This document shows, in pieces, positions 22,574-34,441 of a DNA stretch of 64,000 nt. A program made the position numbers and the translations under genes. The notes beneath the pieces were generated by a model that ran no database searches, was not told where the DNA came from, and saw only the letters and a list, made by a program, of their open reading frames with translations. The stretch is from Gloeopeniophorella convolvens (taxonomy: Eukaryota > Basidiomycota > Agaricomycetes > Russulales), in assembly GCA_022496205.1 (NCBI GenBank), contig WTXD01000057.1, forward strand, positions 100,889-164,888. The letters are read 5' to 3'. Position 1 is the first letter of the stretch, and every line of letters begins with the position of its first letter.

Positions 22574-24256
22574 TATCATCGCTTCACTGTATATTTACTG
22601 TACGCGGTATGACGGTGTGGTCTGTGCGATGTAAGAGACTAGTTCTGCTGTGCATGGGTAGTGCCACGCGTGAGGATGGCGATCCGAAGGCCAATCTTGG
22701 CTAGAGTAACGGCGATTCGTATATACGCGCTTTGTTATACCCGCCGTCCATTTCTGCATAAGATCTACGGGTGAATATCTGAAGTCTGGTGAGGCGCACG
22801 TTAGTAGACTTAAAAGAAAAAAACACGACGTCCGGATCATTGCCGTAGTTTGGGACTTATGAGTACAGTCTAGCACAGTGCAGCGCTTACAGGTCTCATA
22901 AAGAACACATAATACATGGAAGTGACTCACTGCAGGGAGTGCTCTACACGCACGACATTTCCACGCGCCCGTGGCGACCAACAGGACAAGCACTGGCTGC
23001 CAGCGTCCCTCACCCTAGCTCCCACGCGTCAGGGTCCATTGCGAAGGTCTCGATGGTGAGTGGGCTGCCTTGCGTGATTGTTAGGGGCGAATACAATGCA
23101 GCCGGAATGGTGGGCGTGCGCCCTCTGGAGCGGAGGGTGAGCTCTCCATGGGTGCACATGCGGGGAAGGCAGAGCACATTCACCGACTTGTGCACGCGGG
23201 CCGCGTCAGCCGGGCCCGAACCTGCCACTGCCGCCAACAAGTAGATTATCTCCACGACGACGGTGCACGGCGCCACCAGATGCACACCAGCCTGGGACTG
23301 AGAGTCAATTATCAGCTCCGAGGAGCCCATGAGACAAAGAGAACATACCTCTTTTCGAAGGTGGGATATGCTTCACTCCGATGGCGCGCGTTGCAGTCGG
23401 GTACCACGGGGATAGGTCGTGGTAGAATAGGTGCCGATCACCTGCCTAGGGCAGGAACGGTTCGGAGCTGGGAAGAGCCTTAAATCAACAAGGTGGATGA
23501 GTCTGCGAGATGTATTCGCTAGTCGACAGGCGTTATTTATGGTTTCCCCTGTTCTAGCATGAGCCATGCATCCGAGTCACGCGCCATAGCACGAATCTAG
23601 AACTCGACTCACCAAACTTTCACCGCGTGGAGTCCAGGAGGTGGACCACGGATAGAGGACTCGAGTGAACGCCTTGGAAAACGGTTCGTCCGCGCGTCAG
23701 CAACGGCAGGAGCGCTGTAGATCACGACGTCGAGTCTGAGCACGCGTGAGCCATTTGCATCGCGGTGGAGGCGGCGTAGCCGCCTGCGCGAGGAGCAAGG
23801 AGAAGGGTTCGGGCGCTTCTCCGCTACATTCCCGTCAGAGGGCTGGCTGCCAGGGACAGAGTCGTCTCAGAGCTTCTCCGACGTGAGGGCCAATTCTCCA
23901 AAGACGCGAGGCAGACTTGAGAGCGACATCCAGACAGAGCGTTGATCGTAGTGGTTAACAAGAAAGAGGACGCGACTGGAGAAGCCCGGACGTGACCGCA
24001 ACTGGCACCCGTCTCGGTGCCTTGCCGCTCAGCCCGGTGAGCCCTCTCCAACGCACCACCATCTGCAGCTAGACTTTCGCTCTTGTAAAACTGTCCTTCA
24101 ACGCTCTGCCAAGTGCCTCGGTGTCCGTAGACGCTCTGCCCTGACTCGGAGCTTCAAGCTTCAAGGGCCCAATCGATCTTCCCAGTGCTTCGGCCGTGAT
24201 CTCGAAGGCCGCGATGACTCGAGTCATCTCCACCCTTGGCTCTTACTAGCTCTGAC
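22574..24256. other. Intergenic region with one possible small gene
   Basis: Between the NLR stop and the flavoenzyme start. A possible short minus-strand gene at 23010-23330 is listed separately. Nothing else recognised; 23570-24240 holds only short overlapping open frames without a family motif. Confidence 0.45.
23010..23330 (-). CDS. Possible small hypothetical protein or exon
   Basis: An open frame of 106 codons with an ATG at 23330. It encodes a hydrophobic stretch (APCTVVVEIIYLLAAVAG) followed by basic segments and ends ...FAMDPDAWELG. Just upstream on the same strand is a good donor (AAAGAG/GTATGT near 23352), and inside the frame an acceptor-like ctctcag near 23298, so the true gene may be a downstream exon of a longer transcript starting near 23470. 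No family recognised. It may equally be non-coding. Confidence 0.22.
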   Translation of the reverse strand: MGSSELIIDSQSQAGVHLVAPCTVVVEIIYLLAAVAGSGPADAARVHKSVNVLCLPRMCTHGELTLRSRGRTPTIPAALYSPLTITQGSPLTIETFAMDPDAWELG

Positions 24257-25892
24257 ATGTCTATCTCTAAGGACGATAGCATCCTCATCGTCGGCGCAGG
24301 CTGTTTCGGAATATCGACAGCCCACCATCTCCTGCAGCGAGGCTACACCAATATCACCGTCCTCGATCGCTCAGAGACGCTGCCTGCCCCGGACGCCGCG
24401 AGCACCGACCTGAACAAAGGTGAGTGCACGGCCTTGAACGTACCCCGCAGCCATCTCACGAAACCCACCCGCCTCCAGTCGTGCGCACATCCTACTCAGA
24501 CTTCTTCTACTCCCAACTCGCCCGCGACGCGATCCAAGAGTGGAAGAAGACCGACGAGTGGGACGACATCTACAAAGAGTAAGCCCGCCCGCACACACCA
24601 CACGCGCGCACACACTCACACCCCCGCAGGAGCGGCGTCCTCGTCCTCGGCGCGCTAGACGAGCACCCCTACGCCGCGCGCGCCCACGCCCACGACACTG
24701 CCCTCGGCCTGCGCACGACACAGCTCCCGCCCGGCGCGCCCGTGCGCAGCGCCTTCCCGCCCGGCGCGCGCCCCGGCGCCGTCTTCGACCGCTCCCCGGC
24801 GTACCTGAACGCGGACTCGGGCTGGGCCGCCGCCGCGCGCGGCGTCGCGCGCCTCACGGAGCGTGTGCGCGTGCGGGGTGCGCGGGTGCTCGCGGGGACG
24901 CCCGTCGCGGGGCTGCTGCGCGAGGGCGGGCGCACGGTCGGCGTGCGGCTTGCGCGCGGCGGGGAGGTGCGCGCGGCGCGCGTGGTGCTGGCCACGGGCG
25001 CGTGGACGGCGTCGGTGTTCCGCGAGCTGGAGGGGCTCGGCGAGCGCTGCCGCGCGACCGGGTGAGCGCGCACACGCGCGCGCAGAAATGTACTTACCGA
25101 TGTGTGCTGGCGGTTGGTGACGCAGGCAGACCGTCGCGACGGTCCAGCTGACGGACGAGGAGGCCGCGCGCTACCGCGCCGTGCCCGTCGTACTCGACTT
25201 CCGCACGGGCTTCTACGTCTTTCCGGTGTGCCGTACCCTCGCCCCCGCTGACTAGCGTTTTCTTGACGCGCCCTACTAACAGCCTAACGACGACAACATC
25301 GTCAAATTCGCGATCCACGAGTCCGGCGTCGTGCACTACCCCTCCGCCTCCCCCACGCGCATCTCGACCCCCCGCACAGCAGCCTCACACGGCGCCACAG
25401 AAGGCCTGCGCGTCCCGCGCAGCACACTGCGCCGCCTGCGCGCCGCGCTGCGCGACGTGTACCCCGAGCTCGCGGACAAGCCGTTCGCGAGCACGCGGCT
25501 GTGCTGGCGAGTCTCAGCGCATAGGTATTTGTAAGTGCTGATGGATGCTGCGCCTCAGGTACACCGACTCGCCGGACGGCGACTGGGCCATCGGGCCGTA
25601 CCCGGACGACGCAGGGCTCGTGCTCGCGACTGCAGGCAGCGGGCACGCATACAAGGTGCGCCGCGCGCCGCCTATGTGCTCGGGTTTTGCTTGCTCACAT
25701 CAGGTGCGGCAGTTCCTGCCGGTCATCGGGCGCCTCGTCGCGGACGCGCTCGAGGGCACGCTCGAGCCCGCGCTCGTGGCCAAGTTCGCCGTCGGCCGCG
25801 CGCACGGCCCGATCGACGAGTGGCGCGGCAGGCTGGCGCCCGCGGACCTCGCCGCGGAGGCGCTCAGCACGCCCGAGGACCTCCTGCCCTAA
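24257..25892 (+). CDS. FAD-dependent oxidoreductase, fructosyl amino acid oxidase / sarcosine oxidase-like
   Basis: DAO-superfamily amine oxidase that would oxidise a secondary amine (glycated amino acid, sarcosine or pipecolate type) with FAD and release H2O2. It begins MSISKDDSILIVGAGCFG with the GxGxxG dinucleotide-binding fold, then NITVLDRSETLPAPDAAST and DLNK. After an intron come VVRTSYSDFFYSQLARDAI and ESGVLVLG. Further on are YLNADSGWAAAARGV, VVLATGAWTASVF (second FAD contact), VVLDFRTGFYVFPPNDDNIV, YTDSPDGDWAIGPYPDD and LVLATAGSGHAYKFLPVIG. This order fits fructosyl-amino-acid oxidases best; substrate cannot be fixed from sequence. About six introns. The C-terminus (STPEDLLP) lacks the peroxisomal SKL/AKL signal many relatives carry. 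The middle exons are extremely GC-rich. Confidence 0.82.
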
Positions 25893-26138
25893 TCAGAGCC
25901 CGACCACGCGCAAAGTAAACGAAGAGAAGAAAAAATGCGATATTCGGGGTTCAGATGTAGGCGTACAAGTGTGACGGGATATTAAATTAGCATACAGATC
26001 TGCTACTTTGCGGTGCGAGTCCATGCGTGGGGCGAGCATGCCCCTTTTGTCTGCCAGCGCATCGCGGCCCAGCAGCAGGCGCGCGACCGAGAAACCCAGA
26101 GATAGAGAGGGTGTATTTTTTTGGTGCGGCCAGGCTAC

Positions 26139-29100
26139 TCATGCGCGGACGCCGACAAACTCGCGCCACGACCTGACCTCGGGGGGTATCCGGCCCTCCT
26201 CGTACTTGCGCAGGCCGCCCTGGGGTATCTTCTTCGCGAGCGCCTCGACGAACAGCAGCGCCGTGCGCGGGTTGTTCAGCAGCGGCAGCCCAAAGTCGAC
26301 CGCGTTCCTACAACCGGTCGCGATAGTTAAGTCAGTACACACTCGCACAACGCGAGGAAAAAGAAGGCCACCCACCGCCGCGCGACATAGTCCTCGTCCG
26401 TCGGCGACGCCCCGCGCGCGCGCGCGAGGTTGATCACGCACTGGATGTCGTGCTCGTCGAACACCTCGCGGAGCTTGCGCTTGTCCGCGCGCGGGAACAC
26501 GATGCGCCGCGCGGCGACGTACGGCAGGCCGTTGAGGAACTCCTCGACCTCGCGCGACGCGCAGAACAGCCGGAAGCCGAGGTTCGCGAGCGTCGTGGCG
26601 ATGTGGCGAGCTCCGGCGCGCGCACGTCGCCGCCGAGCAGCATGCCCGAGCGCTCCGAGGGTATGCGGAAGCCCGTCGTGCTCAGCAGCGCGGCCCAGTA
26701 CGCTTCGTGTACGTCGCGCCCGAAAGATGCGACTTCGCCCGTGCTTGCCATTTCTACAGGCGAGGTTAGCACGCCCCCATTCGAATTGTGGGGTTGTGGT
26801 ACGCACCAACACCAAGGAAGGGATCCGCCCCGCCAAGACGCGTCCAGGAGAACTGCGCACCTTGATCGACGTATAATCCCGCACCTGCGCCATGACATCG
26901 ACTGGCTCAGGACGTTCACCCCGTGATCGCCGCCGCAGCCGTCTGGATGAAGTTATGCCCGAGCACCTTGCTGACGAACGGGAACGAGCGCGACGCGCGC
27001 AAGTTGCACTCGATGACCTTGAGGTGGCCTCCTCGTCCTGCGCGGCGGCGCGCTGGCGAATGATCTGCATGTTGAACGGCCGGAGATGTCAAAGCCGACG
27101 CGACGCGCTGCGCGATGTCCTTAGGCGCGCCATATCCGACTCGGGAGCGAGAACGGCGGCAAGACAGCGTTGCGTCGCCCGAGTGCACGCCGGCGTTCTC
27201 ACGTGCTCAGAGACCGCGTGCACGAGTAATTTGCCCTTGTGTGCGACGGCGTCGACGTCGATCTCCTGCGCGCCTCGATGAATTTGGTTACGACAACGGG
27301 GTGCAGGGCGAGACGGAAGCGGCAGCGGAGAGGTTGTACTCGAGGGCGGATTCTTCGTGGACGACGCTCATGGCAGCACCGGACAGGACATAAGACGGGC
27401 GGATGAGGACAGGGTATCTGTGCTATGGGCATGAGCGCAGAAGCTACCCGAGGGAGCGGGAAGAACGCACCCAACGCGCTCGGCGAAGCCTTCGCATCCT
27501 CGACGCTGGTGACTTCAGTCCATTCAGGCTGGTCAACACCAATCTTGTCAAGCACCGACGAGAACTTGTGGCGATCCTCTGCCATATCGATGTTCTCGGG
27601 GTCCGTGCCGAGCACCTTGACGCCGCTCTCCTTGAGGCGCAGCGCAATGTTCTGCGGAAGTTGACCTGCCAGATATGAGCTACGCCACCGACCCGTGGGA
27701 AACAAGAATGCTTACCGCCGACGCTGACAACGACGCCCTGCGCGCCCTCCAGCTCAAAGATATCCATGACACGTTCCCACCCGAGCTCCTCGAAGTACAG
27801 CCGGTCGGCCTCATCAAAGTCGGTCGACACCGTCTCGGGGTTGTAGTTCACCATGATCGTGCGGACGCCCTGGTCGCGCAGGCTGCGCGCGCACGTGACC
27901 GCGCACCAGTCGAACTCGACACTGCTTCCGATGCGGTACACGCCAGAGCCGAGGACCATCGTGCCGTGTTCGTCGAACTCAACATCGTGCTCGGACGCGT
28001 TGTATGTCGTGTAGAGGTAGTTCGTGTGCGCGGGGAACTCGGCAGCGAGCGTGTCGATGCGCTTTACAAAGGGCGTGATGCCGAGGGATTTGCGGTGCGC
28101 GCGAACGGTCGCTTCGTCGGATTTCACGAGGGAGGCGATGTGGGTGTCGGAGAAGCCCATGCGCTTTGCACGAGTCATGAGCTCGGTGTCGATAGTATGT
28201 ACGTCTCCTGTGGCAGTCAGAGCGCGATGTGTCGAGACGATGTTCTCAAGCTTGTACAGGAACCACTGGAGTCTCTCATTAGTATGCATGCCAACTCCAA
28301 ACACATCACAGCGCTCGCACCTTGTCAATCTTGGTGAGGTCGTGGAGCTGGTCAACCGAGTAGCCTTCAAGGTACATAGCCTGAGCAATGGCGAACAACC
28401 GCATATCGGTAGGCCTCTGGAGGGCCCGATCGAGGTCTTCCTTGTTCATCCTCTTGCCAAAGACTTCGAACCCAACCCAACGGGGATCGACCATGCGCAC
28501 GGCCTTCATGAGACTCTCCTCGAACGTCCGGCCAATAGCCATGACCTCGCCAACAGACTTCATGGCAGAGCCGACCTCACGGTTGACCTGAGACGAGAAC
28601 TTGGCCAGGTCCCACTTGGGAATCTTGGTGACGATGTAGTCCAGAGAAGGCTCAAAGCAAGCAGTGGTGGTCTTCGTGACGGCGTTGGGGAGTTCCGGGA
28701 GGGTGTATCCAAGGGCGAGTTTTGCAGCTGTGTATGCGAGCGGGTAGCCGGTAGCCTTGGATGCCAGAGCACTGGAGCGACTCAGACTGTAAAGCGTTGT
28801 CAGTAATAGGTAGCCACAGGCAGTGAAAGTACCAACCGAGCATTGACCTCAATGACACAATATTCTCGGCTGTTGGGGTTCAGTGCGTACTGGATGTTGC
28901 ACTCGCCCACGACACCCAGATGCCGAATAACCTGAACCAACTTATCAGCGAAAGCCCATCGATAGCCTCGTCCCTACTTACCTTGAGAGCAGCGCTACGC
29001 AACATGTGATACTCATCGTCCGTCAGGGTCTGCGAGGGCGCAACGACAATCGAGTCTCCCGTATGTGTGCCAAGGGGGTCGAAGTTCTCCATGTTGCAGC

Positions 29101-30140
29101 AAATGATCGTGTTCTGCTCAGGGCAAGGCCCAACTCGTTTAAAGTTGGGTCAGATGAGAGAGAAACAGAACACGAACATCAGCACCGTCCCGGACGACTT
29201 CATATTCGACTTCTTTCCAGCCTTTCATGCTCCGCTCGACGAGGACCTGGGGAGAGAGCGAAAGACCGCGGGCCGCGAGATCACGAAGCTCATCCGCGTT
29301 GTTCGCAAAACCAGAACCGAGACCGCCGAGAGTGAATGCAGAGCGCATGATGACCGGGTAGCCAATCCGCTCCGCCGCTTCGAGTGCCGCGTTGACCGAA
29401 GAAACTGCCGTAGACTGTGCAACCGGGATGTCGATCTCTGGAAGTGCAAGTCAGCACGGCATAGAATAGGTGGGGACGATGCACTCACCCTTGAGAGCCT
29501 GAACAAATAGATCACGGTCTTCCGATACCTCCAACGTGCGAATAGGCGTGCCAAGGACCTGCACGCCAAGCCGGTCCAACACGCCCATGCGGTCGAGCTC
29601 AATACCGACATTGAGCGCACTCTGCCCACCAAACGTGAGCAGGATCCCGTCGGGCCGTTCCTTCTCGAGGACATATGCGACGTAGTCGACCGAGATAGGC
29701 AGGAAGTAGACCTCGGACGCGAGCTGGTGGCTGGTCTGCCACGTCGCGATGTTGGGGTTGATGAGCACGGCGTCGATGCCCTCCTCGCGCAGCGCCTTCA
29801 TCGCCTGCGAGCCCGAGTAGTCGAACTCGCCGGCCTGGCCGATGGAGAGGCCGCCCGAGCCGACCATGACGACCTTCTTGACGTCCGGGCGGGGGAGCTT
29901 GGGAAGGACCTTGGCGGAGATGCGTCGGGCGAGCTCGGAGGGCGAGTTGAGAACGCGCTCGCCGTCCTTAGGCGCGTAGTCACCCACCGAGGGCGCGGCG
30001 ACCGCGCGGGCGACATGGGTCGGGGCAGGCAGACGGCGCGGCGCGCTAAGGTGGAACGAGCGCGCCGGGCGTTTCGCGAGCGCGAGGGGGCCAGCGAGGG
30101 CCTTGAGAGGGGTACATCGGATGGGACCGAGGAGGCCCAT
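26139..30140 (-). CDS. CPA2: Carbamoyl-phosphate synthase, arginine-specific large subunit, mitochondrial (multiple 1-base breaks in 3' half)
   Basis: Makes carbamoyl phosphate from ATP, bicarbonate and ammonia for arginine synthesis. The start [20 protein letters not shown] at 30140 opens an Arg-rich presequence ([10 protein letters not shown]), pointing to the mitochondrial matrix. Synthetase half 1: [99 protein letters not shown]. The second half repeats the fold ([79 protein letters not shown]). A C-terminal MGS-like regulatory domain ends ...[20 protein letters not shown]. There is no glutaminase or ATCase domain, so it is CPA2 and not the pyrimidine URA2/CAD type. From 26603 to 27492 about ten conserved joins need one extra base, mostly in short runs of C or G; the 5' half is clean. 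In a gene of core arginine synthesis this is most likely sequence error. Confidence 0.9.
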
Positions 30141-30334
30141 GGCCGTTGTTGTTGTGGTTGCGGACAAGGAGCGCAAGAGACGCGCTTGGCCGAGTCGAAT
30201 CGAGCGTTGAAAAGACGTGCTCGGTCGACGTGACTCGAATTTCTTTCAATTTTACGTCCATTATTTCTACAGCGTTTACGTCACTCCCTCGATCCCCGCC
30301 CGTCGGCCGGAAACAGCCGATGGCCCGGCCGCGC

Positions 30335-32954
30335 TCACCCGAACAAGCTTACAATCGTGCCTTGCAGCTCTCCGTCCCGAATCGCCTGCACGCGAGCGGA
30401 CGCGGTCAGCGAACAGCCAAGTACGCGAGACAGGAACGCACCTCGTAGATGAGCGACACGTTTTCCCCAATCGTCGCCTCCTCCAGGTCCAACCCCGGCG
30501 CAAACGAACGGTGGTTCTCCAGCCGTGCATCCCAATGCCGAGCGTCGTCCGCACGTACTCGTACACCGGCCGCGTCTTGTGCAGCAGCGAGCTCGCGGGA
30601 GCGGGGCCCCGCGCGCCCGTCAGGTACGCCTCGCGCAGCGCCACGAGCGACGTCGCCCCGCGCGTCGCGACCGCCTCGCCGAACGCGGGCAGCCCGGCAA
30701 GAGCAGCGACACCCGCGCCCTGCGGCTGCGTAAAGTGCCTCAGCAGCACGGTGTCGACCGACGCGGCAACCTTGGCCAGACGGTCGCCGGCGTCCATCGT
30801 GGTCGTCGCATCGAGCGTTACGAGCATCGTGTCGAAGACCGTCTTGAAAAGCGGTGCGGCGTCGGAAGAGGACGAAAGGTGTGCGCCAAAGCGTGTCTGG
30901 AGCTCCTCCTGCACGATGTCGCGGAGCTCAGTCTCAAACTCGGCCTGCATGGCACGGAGGTCGAGGGCTTCATTGTTTGTTAGTGAGGGTCTGCAAAAAT
31001 CATGTATGGTCTACCTTGGCAGAGGAGGTAGAGATACGTCGCCGTCAGCATGGACAACACATCAATAGCGGTGACAGTAGCGCGCGCAGAAATCAACGCC
31101 AGCGAGCTAAGTACACGCCGTCCGTTCAGCCAAAGAGAACACACGACCCGAAAGCGCACCGCACTCACTTGACCGACTGGTTGTGCATCTCCGCCGACTG
31201 GATGTGCGTCGACACCGGGTTCGCGAGGAAGCCCAGCTCGCTCGTGTACGCCGCAACGGCGATGTCGAGCCCCTTGCCGTGGTAGTTCAGCGACGGGTCG
31301 CTCGCCGCGAGCGACGGCGGCAGCCCGCGGTTCATCGCGGGGTTCATCAGCTCCGTCGCCTGCGCAAAGAGCAGCTTCCCGACATGGTGCAGCGCAAGCC
31401 GCGTGCGCTCCATCGCGCCCGTCACCGCCATCGCCTGGAAGTTGCCCCCATGGTGCGCCTCGCCCGTCTCGCCGTTGAACAGCGGGTTGTCCGTCGCTAG
31501 CACACGCCGCGCGCCCGCATGATCAGCACGCCCGCCCATCGGCACCCGGAAAGACCACGGCGACCCACTCGAGTTGCACTCGACCGTGACCGTGTCGAGC
31601 GCGCTGAGGATGTCCTCGACCTGCGGGCCCAGGAACTGCGGCGCCGTGCGCAGCGTATACCGATCCTGGCGCAGCTCGCCCTGGTCCTCCTCAATCGTGA
31701 CGTCCCGCTCCCCGCCGCCCGCGAGCCGGCTCCCCCGAAGCAAATCCCAGATCGTGCGCGCGACCTCGACCTGCCCCGCATGCGGCCGCGCGACCTCGTG
31801 GATGAACGGGTCGTAGTTCGCGCGCACGCCGCGCAGCGCCTCAGTCGCGAGCGCGGTGCACACCTGCCCGAGCAGCGCGAGGTGCGCCGCGTCGTGCAGC
31901 GCGAGCGCGCCCAGCGCCGCAGAGAACGCAGTCCCGTTCATGATCCCCAGGCTCTCCTTCTCGCGCAGCGCCAGCGGTGCGAGCCCGTGCCGGCCAGCGC
32001 GACGCCGCACGGCACGATCCCGTGCTGCCCGTCGTGCACGCGGATGTGCCGCACGCCCGCGACGGTGCCCGCGACGTACGCGAGCGGCGTCAGATCTGCG
32101 CACACACAGGGGCTGCGCCGTCAGCGCGCGGACGCGGAGCAGAGCGGGGAGACGCGCGCACCGCCGGACGCAGAGATGCTCCCGCGCAGCGGGACGAGCG
32201 GCGTAATGTCCGCGCGGAGCAACGCGGCCATCTGCTCGAGCAGCTCCCAGCGCACCGCAGAATGCCCGCGCACGAGCGAGTTGATGCGCACAGCGACCGC
32301 GCCGCGCACCCACGCGGGCGGCATGCTCGCCGTCGCGAGCGGGTCGCCGAGCGGCTTCGGGCGGCGCGTGCTGCCCGCGCCCTCCTGCTCGCGCTCGCGC
32401 TCGCGCCCGGGCGAGGGCAGCACGCCCGAGTGGTGGTGCTGCACGAGCGCGCGGCCGAGCCCGATCACGTCGTTCGTGCGCGTGTCCGCTGCGTGGTGCG
32501 CGGGGACACGTAAATCAGCACGCGGTGGCGCGGTGAGGAGGAACACGCGGAGGCGTGCGCACCGCTGCCGCCGAGCCCCGTGCTCACGCCGTACACGCTC
32601 TTCGCGGCGGCGACCTTGCGCTCGAGCACCGCGCGCGACGCGTCGACGCGCGCGCGCAGCTCGGGCGCGTCGCTTAGCGCGACGGGCACGCCGTAGCGCG
32701 CCGCTGCGACGACGGCGGCGATGCTGAGCGAGTGCCCGTCGAGCATGATGGGCTTGCCGTCCCTAGGGCGCCGCGCAGGAGCTCAGCGCAACGCTAGATG
32801 GGTTGCCGGGCGCAGAGCGGACGTCGGCGTACCGGTAGGCCTGCAGCTCGCGGTGCTGCTGCACGAAGCGCGGGATAAGATCCGACGGCGCGGGGGCCGT
32901 CTGGTACGCCTTTGCGGAGCTGGTCGTATGTGCGTCTCCGTTCGCGACCGTCAT
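30335..32954 (-). CDS. PAL1: Phenylalanine ammonia-lyase, tandem copy 1 (one frame break)
   Basis: Deaminates L-phenylalanine (and perhaps tyrosine) to cinnamate and ammonia; cytosolic MIO enzyme. The start [18 protein letters not shown] at 32954 fits the short disordered N-terminus of fungal PALs. Motifs: [20 protein letters not shown], catalytic loop [18 protein letters not shown], selectivity segment [33 protein letters not shown] triad SISASG/DL (intron inside the Asp codon), [79 protein letters not shown], and the end [16 protein letters not shown]. One base is missing in a G-run near 31988-31994, separating VALAG from [14 protein letters not shown]. The fungal-PAL HQ selectivity pair reads HH here. 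The gene name denotes family and order only. Confidence 0.88.
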
Positions 32955-34441
32955 GTCAGTTCCCGAGTAGTGGGTATGTAGCGAATTTTGTGGCTGGAGA
33001 GATAAAGTCCCAGCGAGGGAATAAGTTGGTGGGTAAGACTGAAGTGAGGAAACTGCTGGCTCGAATAAAAGGCAGGCGGATGCTCGTGCCAGTATGATGT
33101 TCCGAGCGTGCCCCGGGCACGTTGCGTGTATGTAAGTAGTAGACCCAAGAGGTCCGCGCGATAAACTGTAATGGACGTCGCGGCTACCGCCGTCACTCGT
33201 CCGAGACGTGCGCGTCCGCGGCCCCGCGCGCGCCACGCGTGTTCCATTCACCTCACCGACCAACCAAAAGCCGCAGCCGCAGGCAGCGCCGCAGCCCGTC
33301 GCAGCGCGCGGGACGCTCCGGTTGGCTCCTGAATCACGTCCACATCCTCAATCTAGCGCAGGATCCGGGTCCGAGTCCCTGCAGAGGGCGCCGCCGCGGC
33401 GTCGATTTCGAATTTGCACATGTACGCGCCGATCTGCCAGCAGCAGCGTGCAGATGGAGTGTCCGTGTCCATGTCAGCCCGGACCTCGATTGAATCGATT
33501 CTTGCTTCATGGCGCCCCTAGCCAATAAGCTAACGATCGAAGCGCATCTCCAAGTTGAGCATTGAATCCGCGCACGCTTCAAAACTTCCACCGACTCCGT
33601 GACGTGCCTATCCGCCGATGCGCATCTCAGGCCCAGCAAGCTCCGTACGCAGGCTCTGTAGATCCGTCCGAGGGGGTTGGAAGAGCTTTTGGGGGACAAA
33701 ATTATGTGTGGGTGCGTAGCACCATTGGGGATTCCTGAGATAGCAAAACTTACGATAGCGAACCCGTCTTCTCGCCAACGTAACAGGCGTAGCTCTGGCC
33801 CGCAACCTACACGGGTTGCGCCGTGGTGAACTTTGAAGCTTGTTGGCCTGCTTTCCCAGAATGCGTCCTAGCGTCGTCGATCGTCATCATGTATGCTTGC
33901 CTGCACGCGGTTAGAGGTTGTGGTTAGTCGGTGGCGTGGCAGCGTCCCAGGCACGAAGATAACGTTCGCTGCTATGCAAGGCTGGGATTCGCCAATGAAA
34001 GCAGGGCGCAAGCTACTTGGCGGCCACGGCCAGACTACGTAGGGGCGCTTCTCCCAACATGTGTAGGCAGGTTCATTCCGCCACCGCAGCGCGCGTACTA
34101 CGCAAGTCGTACTTATGGTTATCGGTAACCCCGGCGCAAGAACACAATCACCGACCCACATTATTGATCATATCATATATCACAGTTGCGTGGTGTGAAG
34201 CTTTTGTATTGTCCAGAAACCATATGATGTGATTACGAGCGCTGCAGATACAGACATGTGGGATGAGGCGACAGATGGATGGGGTGAAATGAAATAAAGA
34301 AGCAAATTCTTGGGGATGTAACAAAGCCAGAGAGAAAGAGATGAATGCGCGTCTAGGGAGTCACATGCGTACGAGAGCTACAGAGATGAGAAAACAGAAC
34401 GAATAAGTTGATCTAAACTATGACGGAACGCGGCCAGACGC
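32955..34441. other. Intergenic between PAL1 and PAL2
   Basis: Upstream region of PAL1 and 3' flank of PAL2 (both minus strand). No gene recognised. A CCAAT pentamer occurs on the plus strand at about 33520; whether it acts on PAL1 is unknown. Confidence 0.45.

Noticed and set aside
24540..25151. Alternative plus-strand frame of about 200 codons within the flavoenzyme gene
   Set aside because: Arg/Ala-rich shadow of the oxidase exons; the DAO-family motifs lie in the other frame.
26600..27495. Reading the CPA2 3' half as a genuine pseudogene
   Set aside because: The defects I could place are single-base losses, mostly in short runs, with otherwise conserved residues and no nonsense substitutions. 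Sequence error explains this better, although it is not proven.
31519..32727. Plus-strand open frame of about 400 codons
   Set aside because: It is the antisense of PAL1 exons and an artefact of high GC content.
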